Of a stretch of DNA of 64,000 nucleotides, positions 21,801 to 33,860 are shown one piece after another; positions within the stretch are counted from its first letter, which is position 1, and every line of letters starts with the position of its first letter. The DNA is taken from contig CM074863.1 in NCBI GenBank assembly GCA_037501455.1, forward strand, positions 56,897,501-56,961,500, given 5' to 3'. Origin of the DNA: Lantana camara (Eukaryota > Streptophyta > Magnoliopsida > Lamiales > Verbenaceae). The notes under the pieces are model-generated. The model worked only from the letters and a program-made list of their open reading frames with translations, did not search any database and was not told the DNA's origin. A program made the position numbers and the translations under genes.

Positions 21801-22415
21801 AAGGAAAATATTTATAAAATATGCTATGGTGAAATCGAGTTTTTGGTAAATACATGAAAATTCATAAAATAATTTAAGGATCGTTTTGGTTATAATATTG
21901 AATATCAAAAAGTAGATGAGTAAGGATTTATTGATGATCGAATCATAAGCTAGGGTTTTTGCCGGTTTTTGATACTACGGGAGTTAGGATGGGAATTATG
22001 GTTCACGGAGAGTATCATGATCCTCGAAATAATGTGAGGATTCTTTTGGTTACAATATTGGGTAGTGAAAGTGTTTCGGGGAATGTAGGAATATTGTTGA
22101 GCTGTAGGGGTATTTTCGTAATTTCCAACCTAAAACTGTAGAAATGAGTTTTGAAGCATATGAAAGGGTTTTAGGTGCTAGAAGGGAATGAATACTAGAA
22201 TTTTAGGATTCTATGAAAAGAGTTTCAAGGTACGAGTTAAATAGAGGAAATAATTAAATCTACGATCATTTAATTAAAGTGTAACACATAAAAGCACATA
22301 AGTCACATAAAATGTAATGCATGAAGAGAATAAATAAGGACCGAGATTATAAGTGCTTCTTGAATAACCCCTTTACTTTACCTTTTCCAACTCGGCCCAG
22401 GTTAGGGCTGTTACA
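18879..22415 (-). repeat. Gypsy solo LTR (minus strand, 3537 bp)
   Basis: Termini TGTAGCG...TGTTACA with perfect 5-bp target duplications CAGAT at 18874-18878 and 22416-22420, and no internal region: the mark of LTR-LTR recombination. On its own strand it opens TGTAACAGCCC and ends GGGGCGCTACA. It has a TATA box (CTATAAATA, minus strand, about 21264-21272) and CTAAG|GTATGT (21172|21171) about 90 nt downstream. The sequence is a different subfamily from the other gypsy LTRs. The region is very AT-rich, with no coding content. Confidence 0.9.
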
Positions 22416-22420
22416 CAGAT

Positions 22421-23357
22421 CACACTACCATAATCTAGCAACAGGTGTGTGCCATCTAGCTGAATAAGAATATCTCAATTCGAAAGAACCTTTAAGACAT
22501 TGACACATGTGAGGTAAAGTCCTCCTACATCCCATCTCTCAATCAAGATCTAGGGCAAGAGAATAATTAGAACCCTAATAATCTCGATCTTAAAGTTACG
22601 TACATTTCATATCCATTTTGATGTCGATCCAAGAAACCCATTTCTTGATCTCAATCCACTGCCTTGGCCAAAGACTCCATTATGGCATATGAATGACTTA
22701 CATAATAAGATATCAACTTGGTTACACAAGTGTAGATCCTTTATCAATTCTCATATGCTTCCATGTGCCACTTACGCATGCCCAGCATAAGCTTTGAATC
22801 AGTTGTCACAGGAGACACCCTTTAAAGTCAACACGTAAGACTGCAAAGTTAGCCCACAAAGTACCGATGGAATCTCAAGTCTAAGGACTACTTAATCACA
22901 TCAAGTCTAAGGAATCTTATCCCACGGGACACCTCAGTGTACCTACTTAGAATAAGTAAGCACCCCCATGTATCACGCACGTATCAATCAATACACTTTG
23001 CACTCCATGAAACAAGGTGGTCCTTCTTAAGAGTGTGATCAGATGAGTAAGCCTCAAATGAGTCATATCAACACTCCCACTGTCGTTTGGACTCATCAGT
23101 TTGGAGTGGTTTCTAATCATGACTTAAGTGATTTAAAGCTCGTCTGATGAACCACTTCACCTAAATGGTTGAGTCCTATAAGTCACATTGATTAGGGGAG
23201 TTCTTATACATACACAGAAATTAAACATACAATCAAATAAGAGCATATAAAGAAGTGTAGCATTGGTTTGTTTATTATTTAAAGATTGTCTGTGATTTAC
23301 AAAAGGAAAAGTACTAAGCTGACTATTACATCGGCTTTCAGGGCACTATTCCTAACA
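22421..23357 (-). repeat. Copia-2 3' LTR, 5' portion
   Basis: On the minus strand it starts TGTTAGGAATAGTGCCCTG at 23357. It aligns along its length with copia-3 (27595-27759 and 36717-37500), including the shared AAGTCATGATTAG and GATACGTGCGTGATACATG runs. Confidence 0.87.
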
Positions 23358-23373
23358 ATCTCCCACTTGCCCG
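23358..23373 (-). other. Copia-2 polypurine tract
   Basis: On the minus strand GGGCAAGTGGGAGATTG directly precedes the LTR start, the usual arrangement for this copia group. Confidence 0.8.
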
Positions 23374-24531
23374 TCAAAGCCACTCATGAGCTAATCTAAG
23401 TCCCATCTTCACAAGATGACCTTCGAATGCTTCTCGACTAAGGGGTTTATTAAGTGGATCTACCACGCTCTCTGCTGATGTGACCCTCTCTATTTGCACA
23501 TCACCTCGTTTGATGATATCACGAATTAGGTGATACTTCCTCATAATGTACTTGGTCCGTTGGTGAGATCTTGGTTCTCTTGCTTGAGCAACCACCCCAG
23601 TGTTGTCACAAAACACCTTAATGGGGTCTTTCATGCTAGGAACGACATTCAATTCTTGAATGAAGTTTCTAATCCAAACATTTTCCTTAGTTGTATCATT
23701 TACAGCTACGTATTCAGCCTCAGTGGTCGAATCTACAGTGGTCGTCTGCTTGGAACTTTTCCAACTCACTGCACCGCTATTAAGGCAGAAAATGTATCTT
23801 GACATTGACTTAAAATCATCTAAGTCAGATGCAAAGCTTGCATCGCAGTATCCTTCGACGATTAGATCTTTCTATCCTCCGTATACTAAAAAAAATCCTT
23901 AGTTTTTCGTAAGTACTTTAGGATGTTCTTCACAGTAGTCCAATGACCATCTCGAGGGTCAGATTGCAAACGGCTTGTTATGCTAAGAGTATAAGCCACA
24001 TTCGTTTGAGTACATAGCATCACATACATTATGCTACCTATTGCTGAGGCATAAGGTATACGAGCCATTCTATCCTTCTCAAAGTTTGTCTTAGGACACA
24101 TCTTCTTTAAAAGATATGTTCCTACACTCATAGGAAGAATCTTATTCTTCGGATCCTCCATGCTGAACCATTTCAACTCTTTGTCTATGTACATCGATTG
24201 TGATAGTCCTATCAATCTCCTAGATCTATCTCTGTAGATCTTTATCCCTGAGAATGTAGGACGCATCACCAAGATCTTTCATCTCAAATTGGTTCGATAA
24301 CCAAGACTTGGTAACTTTCATGTCATCCTTCGAATTCCCAATTAGGAGGATGTCATCAACATAAAGTACCAAGAATTACATTGAAGTCTCCAATTCCTTT
24401 CTATATAAGCAAGACTCATTCGAACTTTGAATGAAGCCAAATGCTTTGACCGCTTCATCAAAACTAATGTTCCAATTCCTAGAAGCATGTTTCAATCCAT
24501 AGATTGATCTTTGGAGTTTGCAAACCTTTTG
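23374..24531 (-). pseudogene. Copia-2 pol 3' part (RT C-terminus and RNase H), broken
   Basis: Minus-strand frames: KVCKLQRSIYGLKHASRNW (copia RT) near 24520; the catalytic YVDD codons at 24363-24352; MSVGTYL...YASAIGSIMYVM (24272-23886); and RNase H (23805-23374) with SSKQ-TTEAEYVA, CDNTGVVAQA, HLIRDIIKRGDV and the ending LRLAHEWL. Frameshifts or stops separate the pieces (around 24376-24272 and 23886-23805), so it cannot make one protein. It starts where the gypsy composite interrupts it at 24532. Confidence 0.88.
24527..24531 (+). other. Target-site duplication TTTTG, left copy
   Basis: Matches TTTTG at 50600-50604 and flanks the outermost LTR ends of the gypsy composite. Confidence 0.85.
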
Positions 24532-26177
24532 TGTAACGCCCCAACTTTTCGGACGTAAAGGTACGACGTATGTGTTTACCAATTTGCGTGAATTAATTGT
24601 TTTTATGTGTTTTATATTTAATTTTATTATAAATTGTTATTATTTTATTTTATTATATTTTATTTTAATTTATTATTATTTTAAAAATATTTCGTATTAT
24701 AATATATATATATATTTCAATTATTGCTAATTTAATTATTAATGTTAATTATGTTGTTAATTTAATTATTATACTAATTAAGTGTTATGTTAATTAATCA
24801 TGTTTAACCATATTAATTAATTATTCAATTTTTTTACGTTGACTTTATTTAATTTAATTAATATTAGAATTAATTCATTTATTTAAATTTTATTGCACGG
24901 ATTTTAATGTATATATGCATGAATTGCATGAAATGTGCATGTTGCTTATTTTGTGCTTCGTTCTTATATGAAATGATATCGAAATGCCATGAATTCGTAG
25001 TATGTCATAAATATATGTGTTATGAACATGATTATATGCTCGGTTTATGTTTTCGAATTTATTTGACTTGTTAACGAATTTAATTTGAATTGTGGAACCA
25101 AATCGGGGGTTAACGAGCACTTAGCGTACCCTTGGTTCCGAATTTTATATCTTGAGCTCGGGAACTCGGATTCGAGTTCCGTCAACTCTGCTGAACTCAT
25201 AACGAAAATTCGAGTTTAGTAAACTTAGCCTTATATTTTTCCTAAGTCATTTGAACCTCCGAAATTCAACCGAGAAACGAAACGGAGACTAAACTGACCT
25301 TGCTGTACAAAAATAGCCATATCTTATTCAAACTTTAACCAAATTAACCATGGTTTGATTCTATTGAACCCTAACTCAACCCCCTAACCGGATATAGCAT
25401 GCCCTAACCAAACCAATCCTCACAAAATCCCCAAAACTCAGCCAAAATCACTGGAATTTCTGGCAGTCCCGTAACCCTTCATTCCTTAGAGATTTTGGAG
25501 CTCAAATCTCATCCAAACTTCTTCCAATCAACAAGGTAAGCTTAGGGTTGTAATATATGTTCATTTCTGATCATTTTCATCCTTTTATTCACAAATTTGA
25601 GCATGGATTCGTGGATTTCTGGACTGCATCCGAAAATGGAGAGTTTTGGGCAAATTTTTGATCTCATTCGATTTTTAATGGTTTTGATTGATTCCAAGCT
25701 TGAGAATGATTATTTTGACATCCTCATATCATTTATGATCATTGATTTCATGGTGGTTGAAGTATTAATGAGTTATCATTTATGACACTTTGAGAAAAAT
25801 TCACATAAATGTCACGTATGCTTCCTTTTCTTGATTGAGCTAGTTTGGAACTGATATATACGTTGAAATGGTGTTGCTTGGCTGAGTATTTGTTGTTCTA
25901 AACTGGTATGAATAGATGGAGATGAAGTGAATCGTTCATGCCCCTGTTTTTCGCGTTTGGTTGCCCTGTTTTTCAACTGATTTTCTGCTGTCATGGCTGC
26001 TGCGTTCCTTCTCTCTTTTGCTGTCCATTTTCATGGATTCTTGGTGTGTGTTTTAGCTGAGTTCTTGCAGCACTTCATGCTTAGTTTTGCTGCCTTTCTT
26101 GCTTGCATTTCATGCGTACGTTGCTACCCTTCTTCTGCGTCAGTTTCTGTCAAAAACAGGGGAGGCTGCTGCTGCGT

Positions 26178-26301
26178 GACACGGGGGTGTCGTTCCTGCC
26201 TTTCCAGCGCGGAACGGGGGTGCGATTCTTGGCCTGAGTTGCTGTACCGAGACACGAGGGTGTCTCGGTCTGGGCCTGGGAGGTGACACGGGGGTGTCAC
26301 C
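26178..26301 (+). repeat. Palindromic hairpin cluster in LTR E
   Basis: GACACGGGGGTGTC (26178), CCGAGACAC/GTGTCTCGG (26247-26268) and GGTGACAC/GTGTCACC (26282-26301), plus a GGAACGGGGGTGCG unit between the first two. Confidence 0.82.
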
Positions 26302-26338
26302 CCGTTTTTCTTGAACTGTTACCTGCGTTTCTGAACTG

Positions 26339-26610
26339 CTGCATATATGTATATATAGGTACTGTGTGTGCGTGTGTATGCATGGCTGTATAATTATATA
26401 TATGCATAGCTTGTGTGTGTGTGCATGGCTTGTGTGAGTAAGTGCATGCATGCGTATATAATATATAGTATATATTTATGTGTGTGCATGCATGTTAATG
26501 TACGTGTATATATATATATGTATATTATATGTATTATATGTTTATCATATAGTTATATATGTTTATTATATCATATATAATTATTATATATATTAAATAT
26601 TATTTGATTT
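26339..26610 (+). repeat. TA/TG-rich low-complexity tract in LTR E
   Basis: Runs of TATATG, GTGTGTG and CATGCATG. The same tract follows the hairpin cluster in C1 (40660-40920), C2 (48740-48990), F1 (55570-55885) and F2 (62535-62870); its length varies among copies. Confidence 0.8.
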
Positions 26611-27594
26611 AATTCAATTCTTGAAATTAATTGATCTCTATTTCGCGTATTTAATTTACCGACTATTGATTGAACGTTTTATTTATTTTATTCCTATTTG
26701 TGAATATGAATATTACTTGCTATGATTATTAAATGGAATTCTTAGATTAATTGATATGCATTATGAGTGTTATGAACTTATGAATTTATGAAATTGAATG
26801 AAATATATGAACGAATGATTTGATTATATGTTTTAAATTCCTTAATAGTGCACATGAACATTTTCATGATATAATATGATCATTTATGCATTCATGTCAT
26901 ATTCACTTCATTGCCGAGCGTTATATGTTGTCATTGAGTCTCATACCTTTTCTTTTGCACAGATTCGGGTTTGGTCGGAGACGAGGGCGAGCATTGAGAC
27001 GCTTGTGCCTTTTTTTTGCTTTGAAAAGGTGGGTTTTTCTTCTAATAGTTAAAGTGACCCGATATATCCCTTATGTGAAAGGTTTTAAGCCAAAATAGTA
27101 TATTTATATATATCGAGTCATTTTGGGTAAATGATTTCAAACGTATGACCCCTTTTATTTATGAAACCCTACCTTATGTTTGGCGAGACATTTATGATTT
27201 ATGATTGCACGGGCCCCGGGACTTAGTATATGTGGCTAACCGAGGAAGCAAGGGCTGACGGGGATCCCATATACTAGTTCCAACCAACTACGGCGAAACG
27301 GACTTCGTCAAGGAGTTTTTGACGAGGAAACGCTAACCGGGCTTTGAGGACTCATGAACCTCATAGCCACATTGATATGATTAGGTGGTCGGGCCTTGCA
27401 AACCCGTCCACCACTCGGAGGAAGAAGGTGTATATGAATGATTATGATCATGTTATGTATGAGCACAAAAGATATATGTATGATAATGAATGATTGAATA
27501 ATTGATTATGATTACACGAGGAGTAGGTTGGAGATTGTGCACGCCCACTCGCCGGGCCATAAACCCTTATGAACAATTATGAATGAATATGAAC

Positions 27595-27759
27595 TGTTAG
27601 GAATAGTGCCCTAGAAAGCCGATTGTATATCCGCTTTGTGCTTTTCCTTATTGTAATCACAGACAATCTTTGAATAAAATAACGAATTGAGGCAACACTT
27701 CTTTATATGCTCTTGTTTGGTATGCGTTTACTTTAGCTGTGCATGTATGCTCTTGTGAC
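27595..27759 (+). repeat. Copia-3 5' LTR, first part
   Basis: TGTTAGGAATAGTGCCCT start, like copia-2. Interrupted by element G. Compared with copia-2, about 35 bp of LTR sequence is missing at the insertion point and no matching target duplication is visible, which suggests a deletion at the G boundary. Confidence 0.85.
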
Positions 27760-30615
27760 TTTAGCACCCGCACGGTGGGTCACCACATCCCCCGCACCAA
27801 AGTCCGATCCACATACGAAATGAGGAGTCCGTACATGAACCAAACAGTGGCGAACGGGAGACTGACAAACTCACACCTAGGCTAGGCAGAACTTAGACCC
27901 TGAAAGCAAAACTCAAACCAAAACGAAAATGCGGAAGCGAAACAAGCCAAGCAACAATCAAACATTCGTAAACAGTTGACTGGTTCAACTAGCATAAATA
28001 CCTAATCCCGAATATCAAACAATAATCATAAATCCAACGGGTTCAACTAATTCAGGCAAACCTGTCCTAACCTGTCCCGAAATATACATATCAATTCATA
28101 TATAAATTCTAAATATCATATTCAAATGTATCTTATACATAAGCTGAATTAAAGAAATGTGAATGCAAGACCACCTACTGGACAAAGACACAGAACAGAC
28201 TCCAAAAGACAGACACACTCCGCCTAGCACGAACTCCAAGCAAAACCTGCAAAGTAAAGGTAAAAGGGGAGGGGTCAGTCTTAACTCGACTGAGTGAGGG
28301 GTTAACGCACTCACACTATATATATAAGAGCAAAGCACATATCAAATTTATAATGTTCATGAACGCGGGGATAGTTTTTGCACACCAAATCATTTCCCGT
28401 GATATACATATATATAAAGGGCTTACTTAGCAAAAGCAAACAAACCAATTTAACTTACCGAACAAACTTAGCAAAACCTATTAGTTCTTAACATATTCAA
28501 AACTTAACTTATCTTATAAAAACTCCCTTTTAGTTTAACTTAGAATCTATCCCCGTTTCATAAATCTTAACAGAACATACATATCATATCATATAGAACT
28601 CGGCGGGTACGAGCTCCGACTCCCCCAATCTCCTCATAACATAACATATCAGAATCAAAACAGAAAACTTACATACATATCAAATCATATCATATCATCC
28701 TCAACTCCGGGTGATGGAAGGGTGTATACGCCCAAACCATCCAAACAAACGAGGGGAGCGCCTTGCGAGTACTCAAACCCTCAGGATTCCTTCCCTCACC
28801 AAACCTCCTGGTGAGTTCAGGGGTGATCCTCTGCAGACATATGGAGACTATGCACAGGCTGAACCTCGACGGCCCTATACCGTCCCGAGGGTTCCTTACC
28901 CATAGCTCCGGGGCCCAACAAACACATATCATATCAGAACCCGCTACAACAGAGACAGACAGACATAACTTATACATATATACGTATACATACCACTTTC
29001 CGTTTCAATCAAACTCGGTCCTTACCAAACTTGGCTCATGAGAAGTATACGGTTAGAAGCATAGCTTCACGTGGCAAATCATAACAAATCATTCCAAACC
29101 AAGCATACATAGGCTCGTACATTGCTTAACATACTTGCAAACCCGAGGCATATTCAATAAATACATATTTCACACTTACTTATATACATATAAGGCTTAT
29201 TAAATCACATGCATTCAAAACCGAGCACATTGCAATAAGGTGTAACTATATCCTAACCTCACCTGACACCGAAGAGGCCGAACACACAACAACTGATCCA
29301 CCCCGGAATCAACACGGCCAACAAAACACCACCCCGGGTGTACCTGAACAAACTGAACACAAAACAGGACTTAGACACAAGAATGAACCAAATAGACGCA
29401 CGGCTTATGTTTATGATTGGCATGAGGTCATGGATCACGTATACATGCATAAATCATTCATTCTTTAATATTAAAATACAATTCATGCACCAAACATAGC
29501 ATATAATGCGAATTCATATCGAAACATACAATGCAATTAAGATATAAATCAATAAACGGCAAAAGAAATCAATTAAAAGCATAAAAACCCAAAACCAACC
29601 TACTGGACCAAGGGAAGGGCTGTTCCCAGAAACAAGGCAAAACGGGAACGGCCGTTCCCACCAGCGCTGCCCGGAAGGGCCGTTCCGGCCCAAAGAACAA
29701 AACGGGAACGGTCGTTCCCATATGCGGATGGGAATGGCCGTTCCGGCCCCAAGGCCAAAACGGGAACGGCCGTTCCGGCTCGTGCTGCTCACTAAAACAG
29801 AGCAGAAGCAGCAATGGCGTCGGGAGACACCACCACACACGCCCACAACCACAAACAACCACCAAATCAAGCAAAATTAACACAATAAAGCATGCTCGAC
29901 ACGTAGGTCACATATTTCCACATTAGAACTCGTAAAACGGCCTAAATCATACAAAACTCACACCCCGGTTACTATTCATCATCTCCCTAACAAAGCACGT
30001 AGGCACAAATCCGAGGCACGAAAGAGATATTAAAGTAAAGCATGTAACGAAAGGGTCACAAATCATACCTTAGGTCGTTGATCGGACGGTTGGATCTCCC
30101 AAACCCGAGCTCAAGGCTTCTTGGCCAAAATGGGGAAAAAGCTTCTCTTTTCCTTTCCTTGCTGCTGCAACGATCAAAGTGGGAGAGAAGGAAAGGCTTG
30201 GCCCTTTTTAGGGCCGGGCAAATGGGTCGGTTAAAACGGGTAGGGTCAAACGGTGTCCGGTCCAAACGGATCGGATTCAAAACGGTAGGGCTATCAATTG
30301 GCTTTAGAATTTAAAGGGTTAATTCATTGAATCCGAGTCGTCGAAACGAACTCAATGATGGGGTCGGAATTCGAATTCGAATTCCCGAGCTCAAATAGCC
30401 ACGAAGGCTCATACGTCCTAATCACAATTAGGTCCCTAAATTGCAAATATTGGACAATTGAGTCCAAGTACAATTTAATTAAATCTAAAGCACACGTAAT
30501 TAAAATAAGTATCACGTTGACACGTAAGCATGCTAAATCATATAATTCACAAAATTACTGAATTAAACTCTCTCGTGACGCCGTACCTGGAATGCCGAAG
30601 AGGCGGGGCATCACA
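27760..30615 (-). repeat. 3' LTR of element G
   Basis: Minus-strand order: U3 palindrome 30385-30366; CTAAG|GTATG at 30069|30068; hairpin cluster 29778-29612; exon-like block 29343-29263 (TTCAG| to GTCAG|GTGAGG); stem-loop 28741-28713 (GATGG/CCATC with GGG/CCC); palindrome 28608-28598; TTTGCAG| at 28247|28246 followed by CTAGGCGG. The outer end is damaged (TTTAGCACC for TGTAGCACC). Confidence 0.9.
29612..29778 (-). repeat. Palindromic hairpin cluster in 3' LTR of G
   Basis: Units such as GGGAACGGCCGTTCCC, CGGAAGGGCCGTTCCG and GGGAATGGCCGTTCC. Nearly the same motif as LTR D. Confidence 0.83.
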
Positions 30616-30651
30616 ATCTCCCCCCCTTAAGAGAACCTGGCCCCCAGGTTC
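30616..30651 (-). other. Pre-PPT hairpin and polypurine tract of G
   Basis: On the minus strand GAACCTGG-GGG-CCAGGTTC (30651-30633) precedes TTAAGGGGGGGAGATTG and the LTR start. Confidence 0.8.
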
Positions 30652-32632
30652 CACCGCTCGTAACAAAACGACGAGCAACTCTCCCGCATTCACCCAAGTT
30701 CGGGGCTCGCGACACTCCGTCAAGGGTTAGCCCGAGAAAGGTCTTCCAAGCACGAAGGGGGTTCGATCAACACTTCAAGCTTCTGACGAACTCGACCCCG
30801 ACTAGGAGTAGTTCAGATTTCTCACGCGATAAGAGGCTCACAAGTGATTCAACTCCCACCGCTTGAATCAATCCAAACCAACCCACAATCCGGGACCACG
30901 AGTGGAGTTGTTAAAGAACTCTCACCACTCGCTCTCCACCCAAGAAGGGCCTTCAACCTGTGGTTCGAAGTTGACATTCGAACGTTGATCACCTCAAACG
31001 TGAACTCCGGGAACTTGTGGAGTAGACCGTTGCAAAGCACGACCCTCAACTTACCGTAAAACAACAACACTCGCACACTCAAGTCACCCCAGAGGGTAAC
31101 CAACAACTCACAACTACAACACACACACCCAAAGCAAAGCAAAACAAAAGATGGATGATGCACGTGTTATGTATGTTTAATGTACCGTTCACCGAAGCAT
31201 TGGAATCTTATCTTTATGATGAATTGATCGACGCCAGAATTTCTTGGTTCCAGGTTATGCTCTGAAATTCCCAACGTGTCTCGAGCTTCGAATATCACCC
31301 TGATCTTTATCCCACAGTTGTGGTTTAGCTCAAATAACTCTAATCCAATTCTCCTTGCTCATGACTATATCTTGAAATTCCCCGGTATCTCTTACACTTC
31401 AAATATCAAGTCAATCTTCATCCCACGGTTGACAATTATCCTTGCTAGTTCTTCGAATTTAATCCTTGATAATTTCTCTAATTTAAACTCCATCTCTTAA
31501 GTGATCTCTTGGTCTTGTTTTCGTTTCTCCCGAAATTCTTGTAGAAGTACTTTAAGAAAAAGGTTGTGTCTTGAAACCGTAGTTCCTTCTCAAAGTCTTT
31601 CCCAAATCCCACGGCCCGAATTCTTCTTCCATTTGTGTATTGTGGAATTTTCCAATAATTGCCTTGCCTCAAAATCTTAGTTCCTTCCCAATAAGTGTTC
31701 TTCAAATTTGGTGTCGAACTCCTCACCTTAGCACCCTTCTCTTGAATATATAAGAAAGTGCATCGTCCCTTGATTAATGCTACTGTTTTTCTTTGGTAAC
31801 CCTGAGGTAACTTCTTATGTGATCTATTCCACTCAGTGATTTAGTGAATCCCATAACCCAATTCCCGTAGTAATATGTTCCGTAGGCTCTCCCGAACCAA
31901 TACCTTCTACTATACATTAATTTCCTTCTCTTGAAGTTCAATCAAGGCTTGATTAGAATTTCCTAGAAAATTCTTCTCTTCAAGGCATGTTTAAATGGAA
32001 AGCGGTTACCATATCCCGAAACTACAGTTGATTAGATCCGTTCCCAACTCCCAAATCAATTCTTGTTCTAACCCTTGTTATTCTTGTTTAAATTCCACCG
32101 GTAGAGAATCTTGATGTCTTCTTCTAATTATTTTCAAGAATTAACTTCCTTCATTATTATTAAATCCGAATTCTAAAACAAATCATGCCTTGTGCTGGGT
32201 GAAATATGCTACCTCGAATCTTTAATTTCTCTTCAAAATATACCCCAATTCCTAAATTCTTCAACTTGGTACCGGGACCTCTCAAATCGTTCTTCTTTAT
32301 CATATTTTCCATGTCTCCATAAACTCAACCCGAACTCCAAAAGAAATTCTCCATTTCATTCCCTATCCCAACCATCTCTTCCAATTTCTCTTGAACACCA
32401 CTTGGTACTTGAATGAAGAAATATCCTAAAATAAAACACTAAATATGCATGTTGAGTCAAAGTGCGAATGAGATGCATCACTTAATCGTAACTTAAACAC
32501 ATAATGGCATCAACAATTAACAACAATTAATAATGAATAACAATTAATGACAATTAACAATTACGACACAAGAGTAAATAATGGTAATATTTAAAATGGA
32601 CGATGAATGCTCGTGCCATGAATGCAATTACC
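30652..32632 (-). other. Non-coding interior of G downstream of gag
   Basis: About 2 kb with no open frame of note, purine-rich on the element's own (minus) strand. A block next to gag (32630-32415, minus) is clearly related to 58830-59010 of element F: shared CATTCATGGCACG, ACTCAACATGCAT and TAGTGTTT runs in order. GTGAACGGTAC near 31185 (minus) also recurs in F at 60365. Confidence 0.6.
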
Positions 32633-33511
32633 TCAACTTTCGGGTTTCTGTTGGTTTCCAATTTGAAGTCGTTGATCCCGTGCCTTTTGCTTATTAGCTC
32701 TCGGTTGACCACACTCGGAAATCTTGTGCTCTGTTGACCCGTAAATGTAGCACCTCTTCAATCTGTCCCAACAAGCTTCGTAGGTATGAGTGGTTCCTCC
32801 ACAATAAGCACATAATTGAGGCCTTTTCCCCAACCTTGAAGTATTCCCAATCTTGTGTTTCTTTCCTCGAATTCTCTTAGCCCGAGTTCCATGTTGACGA
32901 GATTCTCTTTCCACTTGCAAGTTTGAGCATAAACCCGACTCCACATTAGACCCCGATACCTCTTCTTCCTTGCCCCTTGTCATGATCCAAGTTTCGACTC
33001 TTAATGCTTTCTTTGTAGCTTTATCCCACGTGGTCGTATCCTTTGCAGCTAGGGCTTCCTTAAATTCATCCCGAAGACCTTCCATGAAGTATGTGGCCTT
33101 CATCTGATCGTTACCCATAATGTGAGGCACATATAAGCCCAACCTTTCGAATTCTTCTATGTATTCCACAACGGATCTATCTCCTTGTTTCAGATTGAGG
33201 AATTCTTCAAGTCTTCGCTCATGTAGAATAGCTGGTGCAAACCTCTTTCTGAATTCTCGAATAAATACTTCCCAAGTCAACTCTTCGTTCGTAGTCTCTA
33301 GTTGTTGAGCAACCCTTTTCCACCACTGTCTTGCTTGTCCTTGCAAGAGAAATGTAGCAAGGCGAGCCATATCTCGAGAGTTTCGTGGCCATATTTCAAA
33401 AATTCCCTCTATCTCCGAAAGCCACTCTTCAGTCTTTACATCATTTCCCTCTCGAAATTGGGGAGGCTTGAATGCTAGGAATTCTTGGTACATCATAGCC
33501 ATCGGATTCAT
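32633..33511 (-). CDS. Gag protein of element G, 292 aa
   Basis: Structural nucleocapsid-type protein with no enzyme attached. The N-terminal two thirds is a retrotransposon Gag domain (FKPPQFREG..., EEWLSEIEGIFEIW, GQARQWWKRV, EEFLNLKQGDRSVVEYIEEFERL). The C-terminus carries a complete CCHC knuckle (CAYCGGTTHTYEAC, 234-247). A second at 254-267 has its second cysteine replaced by tyrosine (CYIYGSTEHKISEC). The chosen start at 33511 (MNPMAMMYQ) lacks the MPPRR opening of A and C. The frame is open to a TGA, so it may still be expressed. Loss of one knuckle ligand could weaken RNA binding. Confidence 0.85.
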   Translation of the reverse strand: MNPMAMMYQEFLAFKPPQFREGNDVKTEEWLSEIEGIFEIWPRNSRDMARLATFLLQGQARQWWKRVAQQLETTNEELTWEVFIREFRKRFAPAILHERRLEEFLNLKQGDRSVVEYIEEFERLGLYVPHIMGNDQMKATYFMEGLRDEFKEALAAKDTTTWDKATKKALRVETWIMTRGKEEEVSGSNVESGLCSNLQVERESRQHGTRAKRIRGKKHKIGNTSRLGKRPQLCAYCGGTTHTYEACWDRLKRCYIYGSTEHKISECGQPRANKQKARDQRLQIGNQQKPES

Positions 33512-33840
33512 TACTAGTACTTTGGTAAAAGATTATCCTTGAGATCACGGAGTTAGTTGAGAAGGTTAACCGTAGGGTTGTTGACTCGGTGGTACCCTGA
33601 AAAACTCAGCAACTACAATATATATGCGTGTCAATTAGTAAGTGCTCATGTCACGTAGTAAATCAAGTAGAGCATCAAAGAAATGCAATGTCTCACGTAA
33701 TATAAATTCAACAAAGTATTGAAATTTCACATACATAGCTTATCAAATCAAGATGCAAATGCACACATAATCAAGTTGTCCTATGCCGTTCGACTTAGAC
33801 AGACACGACCTGACACTGAACCCCGGTTTTTCAACCTGGG
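33512..33840 (-). other. Leader of element G
   Basis: Between the primer-binding site and gag on the minus strand. Holds the conserved post-PBS block (33800-33778, GTCTAAGTCGAACGG) and a TTTTTCAG| acceptor-like site about 95 nt before gag (near 33598). Confidence 0.6.
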
Positions 33841-33852
33841 GCTCTGATACCA
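33841..33852 (-). other. Primer-binding site of element G
   Basis: TGGTATCAGAGC on the minus strand, eight bases from the 5' LTR end at 33861. Confidence 0.9.
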
Positions 33853-33860
33853 CTTAAGGA

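Larger units (their letters stand above)
24532..27594 (+). repeat. LTR E, 5' part, interrupted by copia-3
   Basis: TGTAACGCCCC start. U3 palindrome 25161-25180; CAAG|GTAAGC at 25535|25536; hairpin cluster 26178-26301; exon-like block 26963-27028 (GCACAG| to AAAAG|GTGGG); stem-loop 27384-27412 (GGTGG/CCACC, CGGG/CCCG); ACTCGCCGGGC 27547-27557. It stops at ...ATGAAC, where C1 continues GTCGTAATCC (41914). TGAAC at 27590-27594 is the presumed left target duplication of copia-3. Confidence 0.9.

Noticed and set aside
28690..29041. Pairs of 64-95 codon frames repeated at 34791-35142
   Set aside because: Both lie in the two LTRs of element G at the same offset and have no domain; the duplication reflects the LTR pair.
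29514..29883. 118- and 104-codon minus-strand frames, repeated at 35615-35984
   Set aside because: They cover the GGGAACGGCCGTTCCC hairpin cluster; the frames are compositional.
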